A stretch of DNA of 46,565 bases, from contig JAUVDV010000045.1 in the NCBI GenBank assembly GCA_030595125.1, forward strand, positions 1 through 46,565, written 5' to 3'. Below, one piece after another: positions 8,717 to 16,503 of the stretch. The first letter of the stretch is position 1, and each line of letters opens with the position of its first letter. Under the pieces are notes generated by a model. The model was not told where the DNA came from and ran no database searches. It saw only the letters and a list, made by a program, of their open reading frames with translations. Origin of the DNA: Deltaproteobacteria bacterium (lineage in GTDB: Bacteria > Myxococcota_A > Polyangia > JAAYKL01). A program made the position numbers and the translations under genes.

Positions 8717-8743
8717 TTTAGACGGACTCAGAGTCTTTAGATT
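8717..8743 (-). repeat. Island repeat, copy B (inverted orientation)
   Basis: On the minus strand it reads CTAAAGACTCTGAGTCC, then GTCTAAAGG. It encodes the last residues (SKDSESV) and the stop codon of the 9128-8718 gene. It abuts a perfect hairpin GATTGGGG/CCCCAATC with a 5-base loop at 8740-8760. Confidence 0.88.
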
Positions 8744-9128
8744 GGGGTACTTCCCCAATCGTTTGCTTCAAATTCTTGCCTTCGCACTCCACAAGACACT
8801 CATACACCAACGGAAAAATGGTCTCGTCTGACTTCGGGATGTTCTTCTTTCCTTCCCACAAATTCCAGTGACCATATTCAGACATAATGACCGGCTGGAT
8901 GTAGTCCAGTCCGGAATCATCACCGGGCGAACAGAAACCGAACATGGTTGTCCCGTCTGTAAGGGTAAACTGGGTCAGTGCAATGTGAACAGTGTTGCCG
9001 TCGGTTTCCGGTATGGAGTCAAGCGTGGTGGCGCGAACCTGCTCTTCACCACCTTGCTCTCGCCATTCCCACACAGGCGTCGCCTTTAGGTCGGCCACCG
9101 TAAGTTCGTCAACTGAACGCCAATCCAT
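8718..9128 (-). CDS. Small acidic protein of unknown function, C terminus encoded by the island repeat
   Basis: A 136-residue soluble acidic protein beginning MDWRSVDELTVADLK, with Trp-rich and Gly-Asp segments (PVWEW, FCSPGDDSG, YGHWNLWEG). The size, acidity and fold-like pattern resemble small cytoplasmic immunity-type or domain-of-unknown-function proteins, but no family is recognised. The last seven residues (SKDSESV) and the stop come from repeat copy B, so the coding region was probably extended or closed by insertion of that element. A perfect 8-bp hairpin lies just before this tail. Upstream, repeat copy C starts only about 15 bases before the ATG, leaving little room for a native promoter or ribosome site. 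Confidence 0.65.
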   Translation of the reverse strand: MDWRSVDELTVADLKATPVWEWREQGGEEQVRATTLDSIPETDGNTVHIALTQFTLTDGTTMFGFCSPGDDSGLDYIQPVIMSEYGHWNLWEGKKNIPKSDETIFPLVYECLVECEGKNLKQTIGEVPQSKDSESV

Positions 9129-9142
9129 AGTAATCTTCCCCC

Positions 9143-9181
9143 CGATCTAAAGACCGATCTAAAGACTCCGAGTCCTTCGAA
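9143..9181 (+). repeat. Island repeat, copy C with a duplicated half
   Basis: CGATCTAAAGAC (9143-9154) is tandemly repeated at 9155-9166, where it continues into the full element ending in CCTTCGAA at 9181. On the minus strand the element supplies the stop codon of the 10319-9159 gene. Confidence 0.92.
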
Positions 9182-10319
9182 GAGGGCTGTATTTATTAGA
9201 CGATATTCTGTCGCAGAAATATTCTAAACCCAGCAACGGTTTTGCAATTACTAACCGATTTGTGTTCTGGTGTTCAGGAATAACTGCCGAATGAACCGCC
9301 TTTTCGTCAAGGTATACAAGCACCCAAAGCGGATTGCTGTTGTACCATTCTGCTGCTTTCTCCGTAACTTTGTCCCATGCGGATTTCGCGTCATCGTCAA
9401 GATGGAATACGATTCTGTCTTTTTGTTGAACTACTCTAACAAAATTATCAGCAACCAGAACAGGTGTGCTAGAAGAGTAGATTTCTTTGTTGTCAAATAT
9501 GACTTTCCGCGAAAAAGATATCTCCTTTTCTGTTCTCGCCAAAATGAACTGAAGACCTTGTTTGATGTCCTGTCCATGACAGCACGGACTCTCGTACTTG
9601 ATACGAAGTGATTCGAAAGAAGTTTTGCAATATCGTGCCTCTGAATCGAGCTCGGCACACTTTCTATAAAGGTCAATCACCTCAATATTCAAACCATCTC
9701 TGAGGAGCAATAGCGAGGCCAAATTGCCATATATCCGTCCAATGTTGGGGATTTCTTCAACCGCATTTCGAGCAAGAGTAATTCCGCGCAACTCGCATTT
9801 CTCGCAAACCAATGAGCGTCTACTACATTTTTCTTCTAGGAAGTAGAGGCGCGATGATGTGTCAATCTGCGACTCATAATCTGCAACTGATTTCTTTGCG
9901 ACAACTTCGATGAGTTGAGCGTATGAATGAACGGAATCTACCAATTTCGTATCGTACAGATTGTCTTTGATATCGAGAGAAGCGATTAATATAAAGTGTT
10001 CGATGAAGGTCGTTAAGTTCGCCTTTGTTTCGCCATCAAGTACCTTTGCTAGGGATGATAACGCCGATATCGAATCGTCAACAGCGGACGGAATTCTGCG
10101 ATGATTGAACAGAACACCCTCGAATGCATCCATCCCTTCCCTCAATATTTGCAGTTGTTCAGTGCTCAGGTTCACGACATCAGATCGTGTTTGTCCCCCT
10201 ATTTCTTTTTCTGATCCAAGGGGGCTCTTTTCATTACCGCAACAATGATGTGATAGGCATATCAGCAGAAATAGCGTCCTAGTTATTTTCGGTAAAAAGC
10301 GGCACAACCTGAAGCTCAA
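9159..10319 (-). CDS. Putative lipoprotein with helical-repeat region and SecDF-P1-head-like C-terminal domain
   Basis: About 386 residues. The N terminus (KITRTLFLLICLSHHCCGNE) looks like a lipoprotein signal, though the lipobox is poor. The middle is helical, with a TPR-like block (NLASLLLLRDG through LDSEARYC). The C-terminal ~110 residues (PVLVADNFVRVV, then IVFHLDDDAKSAWDKVTEK, then LWVLVYLDEKAVHSAVIP) resemble the SecD P1 head subdomain, which also occurs in stand-alone lipoproteins. This similarity is by eye. The frame is open to 10400, but that part is antisense repeat copy D. I prefer a TTG start at 10319 or 10307, as no ATG lies close to the signal peptide. The final LRRTRSL and stop come from copy C. 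AT-rich and probably acquired. Confidence 0.6.
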   Translation of the reverse strand: MSFRLCRFLPKITRTLFLLICLSHHCCGNEKSPLGSEKEIGGQTRSDVVNLSTEQLQILREGMDAFEGVLFNHRRIPSAVDDSISALSSLAKVLDGETKANLTTFIEHFILIASLDIKDNLYDTKLVDSVHSYAQLIEVVAKKSVADYESQIDTSSRLYFLEEKCSRRSLVCEKCELRGITLARNAVEEIPNIGRIYGNLASLLLLRDGLNIEVIDLYRKCAELDSEARYCKTSFESLRIKYESPCCHGQDIKQGLQFILARTEKEISFSRKVIFDNKEIYSSSTPVLVADNFVRVVQQKDRIVFHLDDDAKSAWDKVTEKAAEWYNSNPLWVLVYLDEKAVHSAVIPEHQNTNRLVIAKPLLGLEYFCDRISSNKYSPLRRTRSL

Positions 10320-10337
10320 AAAGTTGTGAGTCGAACC

Positions 10338-10364
10338 CGATCTAAAGACTCTGAATCCTTCGAA
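10338..10364 (+). repeat. Island repeat, copy D
   Basis: CGATCTAAAGACTCTGAATC followed by CTTCGAA. It has two substitutions relative to copies A and C and keeps their orientation. It marks the right edge of the AT-rich island; GC-rich coding sequence resumes about 100 bases further on. Confidence 0.9.
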
Positions 10365-10466
10365 AGCCACTCCCAGCAGAAGATATTTGATTCCGATCAT
10401 CCCGGCCCGCCTCCATCTATGGGGGCGATGATAACATCTTTGGACGATGTTTGTCGTTTGACCTTT

Positions 10467-12092
10467 TTAGATCCCCACAGACCTGGCAAGATCTATCGAA
10501 ATTTGCGTCTGTCCGTCGTCGGTGACGCTTATGACTTTGCGTTGAGTGATGTCGGGTACGAATGCCTGGATTTCGAGTGTACAGACAGGCAGGTCTTCTA
10601 TGTAAAAGCGGCCGTCCTTTACGGAGACTTTCTTTCTTATCCTGGGCGCGTGCAAGATCTGGCCGCGTGCAGTCATTCCGGACGCATCATCAATGCATGT
10701 TATGGCCTCAAATGAAAACGATCCGTCGTCAATCCCGGTCACGGTGCCTCTGACATCTCCGATACCACTCAGGACCAGTTCGTTCTCGGTGGACGGCGAG
10801 GCGATCACCTTGAATGAAACACCCTCCCCCGGCACGTAGGCGCTGATGTGATATTTGCCCGGAGGCATGGAGAATACAGCCCACTCCCCCCTGGAATCCG
10901 TTCGCTCCTGTTGCCCAAATCCGTACGGACCCAGTGGGCGAATATCCACAAAACCGCCGGCGATCGGTTCCCCGTCAACCGACAGCAGTATTCCCTCCAT
11001 GTCGGGCTCTACAACCGGAATCACGAACTCCACATCTTCGATCAAACCTCCTTCCTCACAATCAAGGAAAAGCGGCTCGCTCGGTGGAGATTTCCACGGC
11101 CACGCCTTGAGGCCGAATGTCCCCTCCCCCGCGTAGTCAAACACGAACCGCCCATCTTCGAAATTTCCCACCGGATAATACGTACCCAACACCCCGCCCG
11201 CCAGGCTCAATTCCAGAGCCCCGTCGTCAGCCGGATCTCCATGGGAATCTACAACCCGCCCGGTTATCCTGCATCCCCGGACCAGCGTCAGATCCACTTC
11301 CCTTTCCACCTCTGCCACAACGAGAACTGCCTCTCTGTTTCCACCCCGCAATCCCGCATACTCCGGATGGTAGACGTCCAGATTCACGTAGCCCACCAGC
11401 GCTTCCAGCGTGAAACTCCCATCTCTTGCGGTAACTGCACAATCGGCGCCGGAGACCAGACGAACCGAATGTGAACCTGTCCCGGGATCCCACGAAACAA
11501 CAGAAGCCCCGGAGACGGGATCACCGTTCGCGTCAATCACTCTGCCGGTAATCGTCCCTGTCCTTTTGAGCATGAAGTCAATCCCCTCCACGCTCGTAAG
11601 GGCACTGACAACGGGCGCCATCTCCACAAACGGTCTTCCGGAACTCACCTTGCGTCTCCCTCCGCTGTGACGAACGAAGTGCTCAATACCGGGAGTGCTG
11701 TAACTCTGCGCCCGTGCGTATGATCCGTACACACCCCGGGGGAGTGATATGGAATAGCCACCGGAGGAATCGGTCGACGCGCTCCGGCTTATCGCGCCAT
11801 CAATGAAGAAAACACGGGCTTCCGATATGGGCGCGCCCCGTGAATCGGAAACATTGCCGGACACACGAACCGTGGGCACCTTGACCCTGGACATTGCGCG
11901 GGCCATCGCCGCAAACCCGAGCCTCTGGATCCTTGAACGAGCGTCTCTTTTGGCCTGTATCCGGGGCTGTGAAGTGTCTGCGATCTCCTCTTCGTCAAAA
12001 TCGATCAGAGTGAGCGCTGTTACGACCGCCGCGACCAATCCCCAAAAAATCCACACCCACTTGGCCCAGCTCCTTCGTCCCGTTCGAATCAT
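10467..12092 (-). CDS. Membrane-anchored carboxypeptidase-regulatory-like repeat protein
   Basis: A 541-residue protein. Residues 12-31 form a single N-terminal membrane anchor (WVWIFWGLVAAVVTAL), and the rest is predicted outside the cytoplasm. It carries several CarboxypepD_reg/Cna-B-like beta-sandwich units, recognisable by the pattern V-x-G-x-V-x-D-x-x-G-x-P: SGNVSDSRGAPISEARV near residue 78, TGRVIDANGDPVSGASV near 182 and TGRVVDSHGDPADDGAL near 276. A later unit starts near MEGILLSVDGEPIAGG. Such units act as structural or carbohydrate-binding modules. No catalytic domain is attached. The metzincin lipoprotein gene lies 108 bases upstream on the same strand. Confidence 0.85.
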   Translation of the reverse strand: MIRTGRRSWAKWVWIFWGLVAAVVTALTLIDFDEEEIADTSQPRIQAKRDARSRIQRLGFAAMARAMSRVKVPTVRVSGNVSDSRGAPISEARVFFIDGAISRSASTDSSGGYSISLPRGVYGSYARAQSYSTPGIEHFVRHSGGRRKVSSGRPFVEMAPVVSALTSVEGIDFMLKRTGTITGRVIDANGDPVSGASVVSWDPGTGSHSVRLVSGADCAVTARDGSFTLEALVGYVNLDVYHPEYAGLRGGNREAVLVVAEVEREVDLTLVRGCRITGRVVDSHGDPADDGALELSLAGGVLGTYYPVGNFEDGRFVFDYAGEGTFGLKAWPWKSPPSEPLFLDCEEGGLIEDVEFVIPVVEPDMEGILLSVDGEPIAGGFVDIRPLGPYGFGQQERTDSRGEWAVFSMPPGKYHISAYVPGEGVSFKVIASPSTENELVLSGIGDVRGTVTGIDDGSFSFEAITCIDDASGMTARGQILHAPRIRKKVSVKDGRFYIEDLPVCTLEIQAFVPDITQRKVISVTDDGQTQISIDLARSVGI

Positions 12093-12200
12093 ATTGCGCC
12101 ACCCTTTCCCTTACATTGGGACAACGCACCCGAGTCAAAGTTCCATCCGGGAAATACTCAATAATAATGTGTCTGACACCCTCGAAATGAGGCGGGAAAG

Positions 12201-13703
12201 CTAGATTTTCACCATTTCGTGACCGGCCAGTTTTGCGAAGGCGGCGTGCTCGCCGGGATCCGGGAAGATCAGCAACCCTCCACCCAGGTGACCGTAAGGG
12301 TTGAAGTACGCTTCGACCACGTCGATGAGTTCCCCGGTCGAGTTGTAGATCTCGATCTCCTCGGTCGGATCCGTGGGCATCCTCCTCATGCGGAGATCCG
12401 GACCGCGATCCACTGCCCCGTCGAAGAAGACGGCAATCGATATCCAGTTCTCCTGGAAATCCGACGGAAGGATCATGTCCATCTCGGTTTGCCCGTTGAC
12501 GATCGTTATCCTCTCGTACAGCGCCCCGTAGGTGTAGTCGCTCACCCACGTCGGATCGGCGTAGCCCATGAAATCGTACTCGCTGGCCGGATTCTTGAGT
12601 ACGTCGCTCACCAGGTCGTAACCCCACACGCCGATGAAGCCGCCGGAATAGGGATAGGCTGGATCAACACCCTGGGCTCCTCCGCTGGGCGCGTGCTCCC
12701 GCCCGTGGGCATGGCCTACCTCGTGGATCATTGTGGCAGCGGACGACTGCCCGGGGAATCCTATGCCGATGCTCCCGCGCAAAGACGAATCATACGGGGA
12801 CGTCACAAGGTTGCTCAGGCCCACCACGCATCCCGTCGGGCAAAACTCGCCGAACGAATCGGCGGGCGTGACGATCCCGTAGTAGTACTCCTCAGGAGCG
12901 GCTCCCCATTGTCCCCGCAGGTTGGTGATGGCGTTGAGCAACTCGCCCCACCCCCCACCATTGGCACTGACACCTCCACTCCATGCGAAGGGTTCCGTAA
13001 CCGTAAATTCGATATCGTGGACCGGGTACTGAGTGAAAAACTCGTTGTAATAGAATTCGAGCTGGGCGTCGCTCGTGTCCGGCAGTCTGCCGGAGCCGTC
13101 CGCGTTGTATTGAACGGGGATAAGGACAATCCTGAGCGGATCTCCGATTTCCACGGCATTCAGATCGAACGCCTCGCCGTTCGCAGGCCACTGGTCCTCG
13201 TCGACGGCGCCGCCTGCGCTCACGCTCTCTTCGGCTTCTCTGATGGAGATATTTATTGAGAGGTTGTCTGTAATGAGGTCACCCGGGATCTCCACGTTGA
13301 GAGTGCTGGTCAAAGTTGCGATGTCGGAATTGAAATCGACTACATGAAGCTCCTCGATCGGGCACGGATCGTTGCCGAGCTGATTGGCGTCGTACAGGTC
13401 CACCCGCACGTAGACGGATCGGTTGACCCACTCGGTCTGTCTCTGGACGTGCACCCGCAGTAACGCGTCCTTGCCGGCGATCACCTCGACGCCGCCCGTG
13501 GTCACATCCTCGCCGTTCTCCATCAACTGAATGCGAACACCCTGATAGATGTCCACATTGGTGATGGCAATACCCCCGGCCAGGTCATAGGAAAGAATGC
13601 TGCAGCCCTCACCCTCCTTGAAGCTGCGATCATCCTTGCAACCAAGGGTCACGCAGAACGCGGAAAACAGGACAATCGACAACAGGATCTCTCGAAATTT
13701 CAA
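12201..13703 (-). CDS. Metzincin-type zinc metalloprotease lipoprotein
   Basis: A 500-residue predicted lipoprotein with lipobox VTLGC (Cys22) and a strong GAGGAGG ribosome site. Residues 327-337 read HEVGHAHGREH, the full HExxHxxGxxH metzincin zinc site. YDFMGY at 376-381 fits the methionine turn that follows it in this clan. The region before the zinc site (residues ~40-250) is beta-rich and includes VRVHVQRQTEWVNRSVYVRVDL, as in the accessory domains of M66-like and related secreted proteases. Role: extracellular proteolysis, anchored to the outer membrane; the substrate is unknown. The ~45 residues after the Met-turn, ending GGGLLIFPDPGEHAAF, may form a small C-terminal domain. All expected catalytic residues are present. 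Confidence 0.88.
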   Translation of the reverse strand: MKFREILLSIVLFSAFCVTLGCKDDRSFKEGEGCSILSYDLAGGIAITNVDIYQGVRIQLMENGEDVTTGGVEVIAGKDALLRVHVQRQTEWVNRSVYVRVDLYDANQLGNDPCPIEELHVVDFNSDIATLTSTLNVEIPGDLITDNLSINISIREAEESVSAGGAVDEDQWPANGEAFDLNAVEIGDPLRIVLIPVQYNADGSGRLPDTSDAQLEFYYNEFFTQYPVHDIEFTVTEPFAWSGGVSANGGGWGELLNAITNLRGQWGAAPEEYYYGIVTPADSFGEFCPTGCVVGLSNLVTSPYDSSLRGSIGIGFPGQSSAATMIHEVGHAHGREHAPSGGAQGVDPAYPYSGGFIGVWGYDLVSDVLKNPASEYDFMGYADPTWVSDYTYGALYERITIVNGQTEMDMILPSDFQENWISIAVFFDGAVDRGPDLRMRRMPTDPTEEIEIYNSTGELIDVVEAYFNPYGHLGGGLLIFPDPGEHAAFAKLAGHEMVKI

Positions 13704-13742
13704 TGCGTGCCTCCTCGTGTCCCCCGATCAACTGTCGCAAAA

Positions 13743-13767
13743 ATACACCTGTACATTGTACGTGTAT
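13743..13767. other. Imperfect inverted repeat between lipoprotein genes
   Basis: ATACAC...GTGTAT arms enclose GTACA/TGTAC with a 2-base bulge. It lies between the end of the 14203-13805 gene and the start of the metalloprotease gene, so it could be an operator or an attenuating hairpin. Confidence 0.35.
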
Positions 13768-13804
13768 TCCGGAGTCCAATCAGCAGAAAAAAAGTTAGAA
13801 GAAA

Positions 13805-14203
13805 TTATGGAGAAGAGATGTCCGTCATTGCCTTGGCGCGCATCTCGGGGGTGCCGCCGGTGATCTGGACGATAGTGGACCCGAAGAGCCTGCACGCGTT
13901 GGGGTCGTTCCCCTTCATGGCATCGTAGGCCGCCTGGGCGAACATGGGGTTGTACTCCATGATCATGATGGTCATCGTCTTGGGCGGAGCGGTCATGAGA
14001 GTGGTGGTGGTGGCGTTGCCCGCCGCGACCACGTTGGGCTGCATCATCCACTGCCAGCCACCGGCCTGTAGCTTGGCCGTGGCCGCCGCTCCGGTCATGC
14101 TTCCTGCGGCCGCAGCTGCTCCCGGATCGCCGCCGCCGAAGGGGTTGCAGGCCGCGAGGCCAACGCATATCGCGATGATGGAAAGCACACGGATAGATGT
14201 CAT
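13805..14203 (-). CDS. Small Ala/Thr/Met-rich lipoprotein
   Basis: A 132-residue predicted lipoprotein with lipobox GLAAC (Cys19) and a very strong ribosome site (AAGGAGGACAG). After a Gly/Ala-rich linker come ~90 residues rich in Thr and Met (TTTTLMTAPPKTMTIMIMEYNPMF) and a helical C-terminal part with a single cysteine (CRLFGS). No family is recognised. It sits directly downstream of the sulfur/electron-transfer operon (61 bases) on the same strand, so it might be part of that transcript. Its own strong ribosome site suggests high expression. Confidence 0.75.
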   Translation of the reverse strand: MTSIRVLSIIAICVGLAACNPFGGGDPGAAAAAGSMTGAAATAKLQAGGWQWMMQPNVVAAGNATTTTLMTAPPKTMTIMIMEYNPMFAQAAYDAMKGNDPNACRLFGSTIVQITGGTPEMRAKAMTDISSP

Positions 14204-14264
14204 CTCTGTCCTCCTTGGTATTGGTTGGGTTATTTATAAATCGGGGCAAAATATACGTTATCAG

Positions 14265-15515
14265 TCATTCACTGACAAGGGCGTTGGCGAGTAGCTCCGA
14301 GAGGAACTCCACTTTCACTCCAACGTCGTAATGCTCGTTGAGATCCGACAGCTGGGTGTGGCAGTTCTCGCAGGCGGTGCAGAGCACCTTCGCCTCGGTG
14401 GCCTTCACCTGATCGATCTTCACGCGTGACGACTTCATCCTGAAGTCCTTCTCCCCCATGGCCACCAGGCCGCCGCCGCCGCCGCAGCACCAGTTCTCCT
14501 CCCGAGTTGGGGTCATCTCGACGAAATCGTCAGTCAGTTGCTCGAGCAGGTAGCGCGGCTCGTCGTAGATACCGCCGTTGCGAGCCATCTGGCACGGGTC
14601 GTGGTAGGTGACACGGCCCTCGATCTTCGACTTGTCCAGCTTTATGCGGCCCTCTTTTACATACCGTGCGAACAACTCCACGACGCTGACTACTTTGAAC
14701 GGATGTTCGCCGGTCATGTACTTCATCACGCGGTAGGCGGTGCCGCATTCGCAGATGGCAACCTCCTTGACGTTGAGCCGGGTGGCCTCGTCGATGATCC
14801 GGCGCGCGATGACCTTTGTCTTGGCAGGATCGCCGGCAAAGGCGCCGAAGTTGACCGCCTCGAAGTAGCTCAGGCTCCACTTTTCCTTCGCCGCGTTCAT
14901 TACGGCTGCCGCCGGGATGATGGAGTGCTTGCCCGCGAGAGCAACGTACAGCACGTTGGCGCCCTGGACACCGAGAGGGATTGCTTCTTCTCCCGCCTCG
15001 CTCTTCCACATCTCGATGACCTCCGCTTCCAGGTTCCTGACGCCCTGCGCGAAGTTTTCCTTTGTGTCCTCGATGGTCTCGGCCTTGGCGATGGACATGT
15101 CCGCAAGCATGTTGAGCACCACGGGTGTCATCTCTGCGGTGTTGGCCAGGTGCTTGGCAATTCCCTGGATCTGCTGGGTGTCGATGCCGAACGGACAGAC
15201 GGTCATACAGCGCCGGCAACCGGTGCACGAGTAGGCCGCGTCCAGGACCTGCTGCATCCACTCGTCGGTGAACTCAACCGCCTCGTTCATGCCCGGAGCG
15301 ATCTTGCCCGACAACCTGAAGTACTTGTCGAAAAGCCGCCGCACCACCTGGGCACGCCCCACCGGGGTGTACCTGGTCTCCGGCATGGACTGGTAGACGT
15401 GGCAAGAGTCGATGCACGTTCCGCAACGGGTACAGCCGTCCATATAGAGCCTTACGGCGTTGGTGAGTTTCTCCGAAAAGGCGTCCAGAAGTTCCTGTTT
15501 CTTCCTGTCGTCCAT
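14265..15515 (-). CDS. HdrD/TmcB/DsrK-like iron-sulfur electron-transfer protein
   Basis: A 416-residue soluble protein with two ferredoxin-type clusters: C28-C31-C34-C38 (CTRCGTCIDSC) and C97-C100-C103-C107 (CTGCRRCMTVCP). It then has two CCG-type domains. The second is complete (HDPC at 308, CC at 343-344, C382 and C385), as in subunits that bind the non-cubane cluster of heterodisulfide reductase. The first is degenerate (C255-x-C257). This arrangement is shared by HdrD, DsrK, HmcF and TmcB, which pass electrons between a membrane b-type cytochrome and thiol/disulfide chemistry. The start is supported by GGAGGGT 7 bases upstream. Only 2 bases separate it from the NarI-like gene, its predicted membrane partner. 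Confidence 0.92.
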   Translation of the reverse strand: MDDRKKQELLDAFSEKLTNAVRLYMDGCTRCGTCIDSCHVYQSMPETRYTPVGRAQVVRRLFDKYFRLSGKIAPGMNEAVEFTDEWMQQVLDAAYSCTGCRRCMTVCPFGIDTQQIQGIAKHLANTAEMTPVVLNMLADMSIAKAETIEDTKENFAQGVRNLEAEVIEMWKSEAGEEAIPLGVQGANVLYVALAGKHSIIPAAAVMNAAKEKWSLSYFEAVNFGAFAGDPAKTKVIARRIIDEATRLNVKEVAICECGTAYRVMKYMTGEHPFKVVSVVELFARYVKEGRIKLDKSKIEGRVTYHDPCQMARNGGIYDEPRYLLEQLTDDFVEMTPTREENWCCGGGGGLVAMGEKDFRMKSSRVKIDQVKATEAKVLCTACENCHTQLSDLNEHYDVGVKVEFLSELLANALVSE

Positions 15516-15517
15516 AT

Positions 15518-16231
15518 CTAGACCCTCCGAAACCGGTTGAGCGCCACTGTGAAGAAGGCGTGCATGATCTTGGAGAAGGGCAGCACCATCATGAACAGGT
15601 TGGCGAGGAAGATGTGGATGGCCACCACCACGTAATGGGAGCCGTAGAGAGTATCCGCCGGATCCTCGAAGGTGAAGTGCAGCAACCCGTCCAGGTAGGC
15701 TCCGAAGTCCTGCTTGGTGATAACGAACCCGTCCGCGCTCCAGGAGTTGCCCCAGCTGATGGTGTCACCGGTTATTACCGTGAGGAACAGCAGAAACAGC
15801 AGCAGGTAGTCCGCCGGCACGGAGACCTCGCGGACCGGACTGGCGAAACGACGCAACAGGAAATAGGTGACGGAGATGGTCACGGCCGCCCCCACCGCGC
15901 CCCAGCCGAGCATGTGCGGTGAGTCTTTCGGCATGAGCGATATCTGGGGCAGCAGATCCAGATGCGAGAGGATCAGGGCCCCGAAGCCTAAGTGAAAGAG
16001 CATCAGGAATACCCAGAACAGGGGCTTGTTCTTTCGCACGGTGGGCATGGTGAAGCTCTCCCAGAGGGCCACGAGAGGCGCGGCCTTGCGCTGCGGAAAG
16101 ATCTTGAGGGTGTGGGGATGAGCGGGCGCCCGCAGCACCATGACAATGCGCGCGATGACACCCAATACAAGCCACGCCACGGCCAGGTAAACCATCGGCA
16201 CCGTGATCACATAGAGAATCTTGTCCACCAT
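15518..16231 (-). CDS. NarI/DsrM/TmcC-like dihaem cytochrome b membrane subunit
   Basis: A 237-residue protein with about six hydrophobic segments. Four histidines reproduce the NarI haem b ligand spacing: H80 and H90 (10 apart), then H206 and H224 (18 apart), in contexts LFHLGFGALILSHLD and AIHIFLANLFMMVLPFSKIMH. Family members (NarI, DsrM, HdrE, TmcC) exchange electrons between menaquinone and a partner iron-sulfur subunit. The partner here is the next gene, 2 bases away. The pair could therefore reduce or oxidise quinone in exchange with a sulfur-based substrate. The gene follows tusA by 18 bases. Assignment to the nitrate reductase gamma fold is firm; the actual substrate is unknown and no nitrate reductase alpha/beta subunits are present. 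Confidence 0.93.
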   Translation of the reverse strand: MVDKILYVITVPMVYLAVAWLVLGVIARIVMVLRAPAHPHTLKIFPQRKAAPLVALWESFTMPTVRKNKPLFWVFLMLFHLGFGALILSHLDLLPQISLMPKDSPHMLGWGAVGAAVTISVTYFLLRRFASPVREVSVPADYLLLFLLFLTVITGDTISWGNSWSADGFVITKQDFGAYLDGLLHFTFEDPADTLYGSHYVVVAIHIFLANLFMMVLPFSKIMHAFFTVALNRFRRV

Positions 16232-16249
16232 GAAAGATTGTCTTTCGTT

Positions 16250-16486
16250 TTATTTGAGACGTTTTACATAGATCTTGATGGGTTCGCCCTGAACGGTCTC
16301 CAGAACTTCATTGCCGGTGGACTTGGCCCACGCCGGAAAGTCGGAAATGGAACCGGGATCGGTGGTCAGAACCTCGATGATCTGCCCCACTGTCACCGAG
16401 CCGATCTCCTGGCTAATCTTCACCACCGGCATCGGGCAAGGCAGCCCCTTCAGGTCCAGTACCTTCGCGACATCATGATTGCTCAT
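16250..16486 (-). CDS. tusA: TusA-family sulfur carrier
   Basis: A 78-residue protein with the TusA core DLKGLPCPMPVVK. Cys17 in the CPxP motif is the residue that carries persulfide sulfur. I chose the ATG at 16486, giving a normal TusA length, because GGAG lies 7 bases upstream; the longer open frame is spurious overlap with the preceding gene. In sulfur-oxidising and dissimilatory systems TusA exchanges sulfane sulfur with DsrE-type proteins and delivers it to Dsr or sHdr enzymes. The DsrE2-like gene 17 bases upstream and the Hdr-like genes downstream put it in that kind of pathway rather than in tRNA thiolation. Confidence 0.95.
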   Translation of the reverse strand: MSNHDVAKVLDLKGLPCPMPVVKISQEIGSVTVGQIIEVLTTDPGSISDFPAWAKSTGNEVLETVQGEPIKIYVKRLK

Positions 16487-16503
16487 CTCACTTCTCCTTC
16501 TTT

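Noticed and set aside
8476-9128. Toxin-antitoxin pair
   Set aside because: Two small adjacent genes, but neither shows a known toxin, antitoxin or DNA-binding motif, and one is a membrane protein. Not supported.
7358-10364. Integron with canonical attC sites
   Set aside because: The repeats are palindromic and separate genes, but no GTTRRRY/RYYYAAC core pair or integrase is seen. The cassette-like organisation is kept as a finding, not a call.
12093-12200. Strong Rho-independent terminator
   Set aside because: No stable GC hairpin with a T-run could be found between the two genes.
15518-16231. Respiratory nitrate reductase gamma subunit as the true function
   Set aside because: The fold matches, but no alpha, beta or delta subunits are nearby and the context is sulfur transfer.
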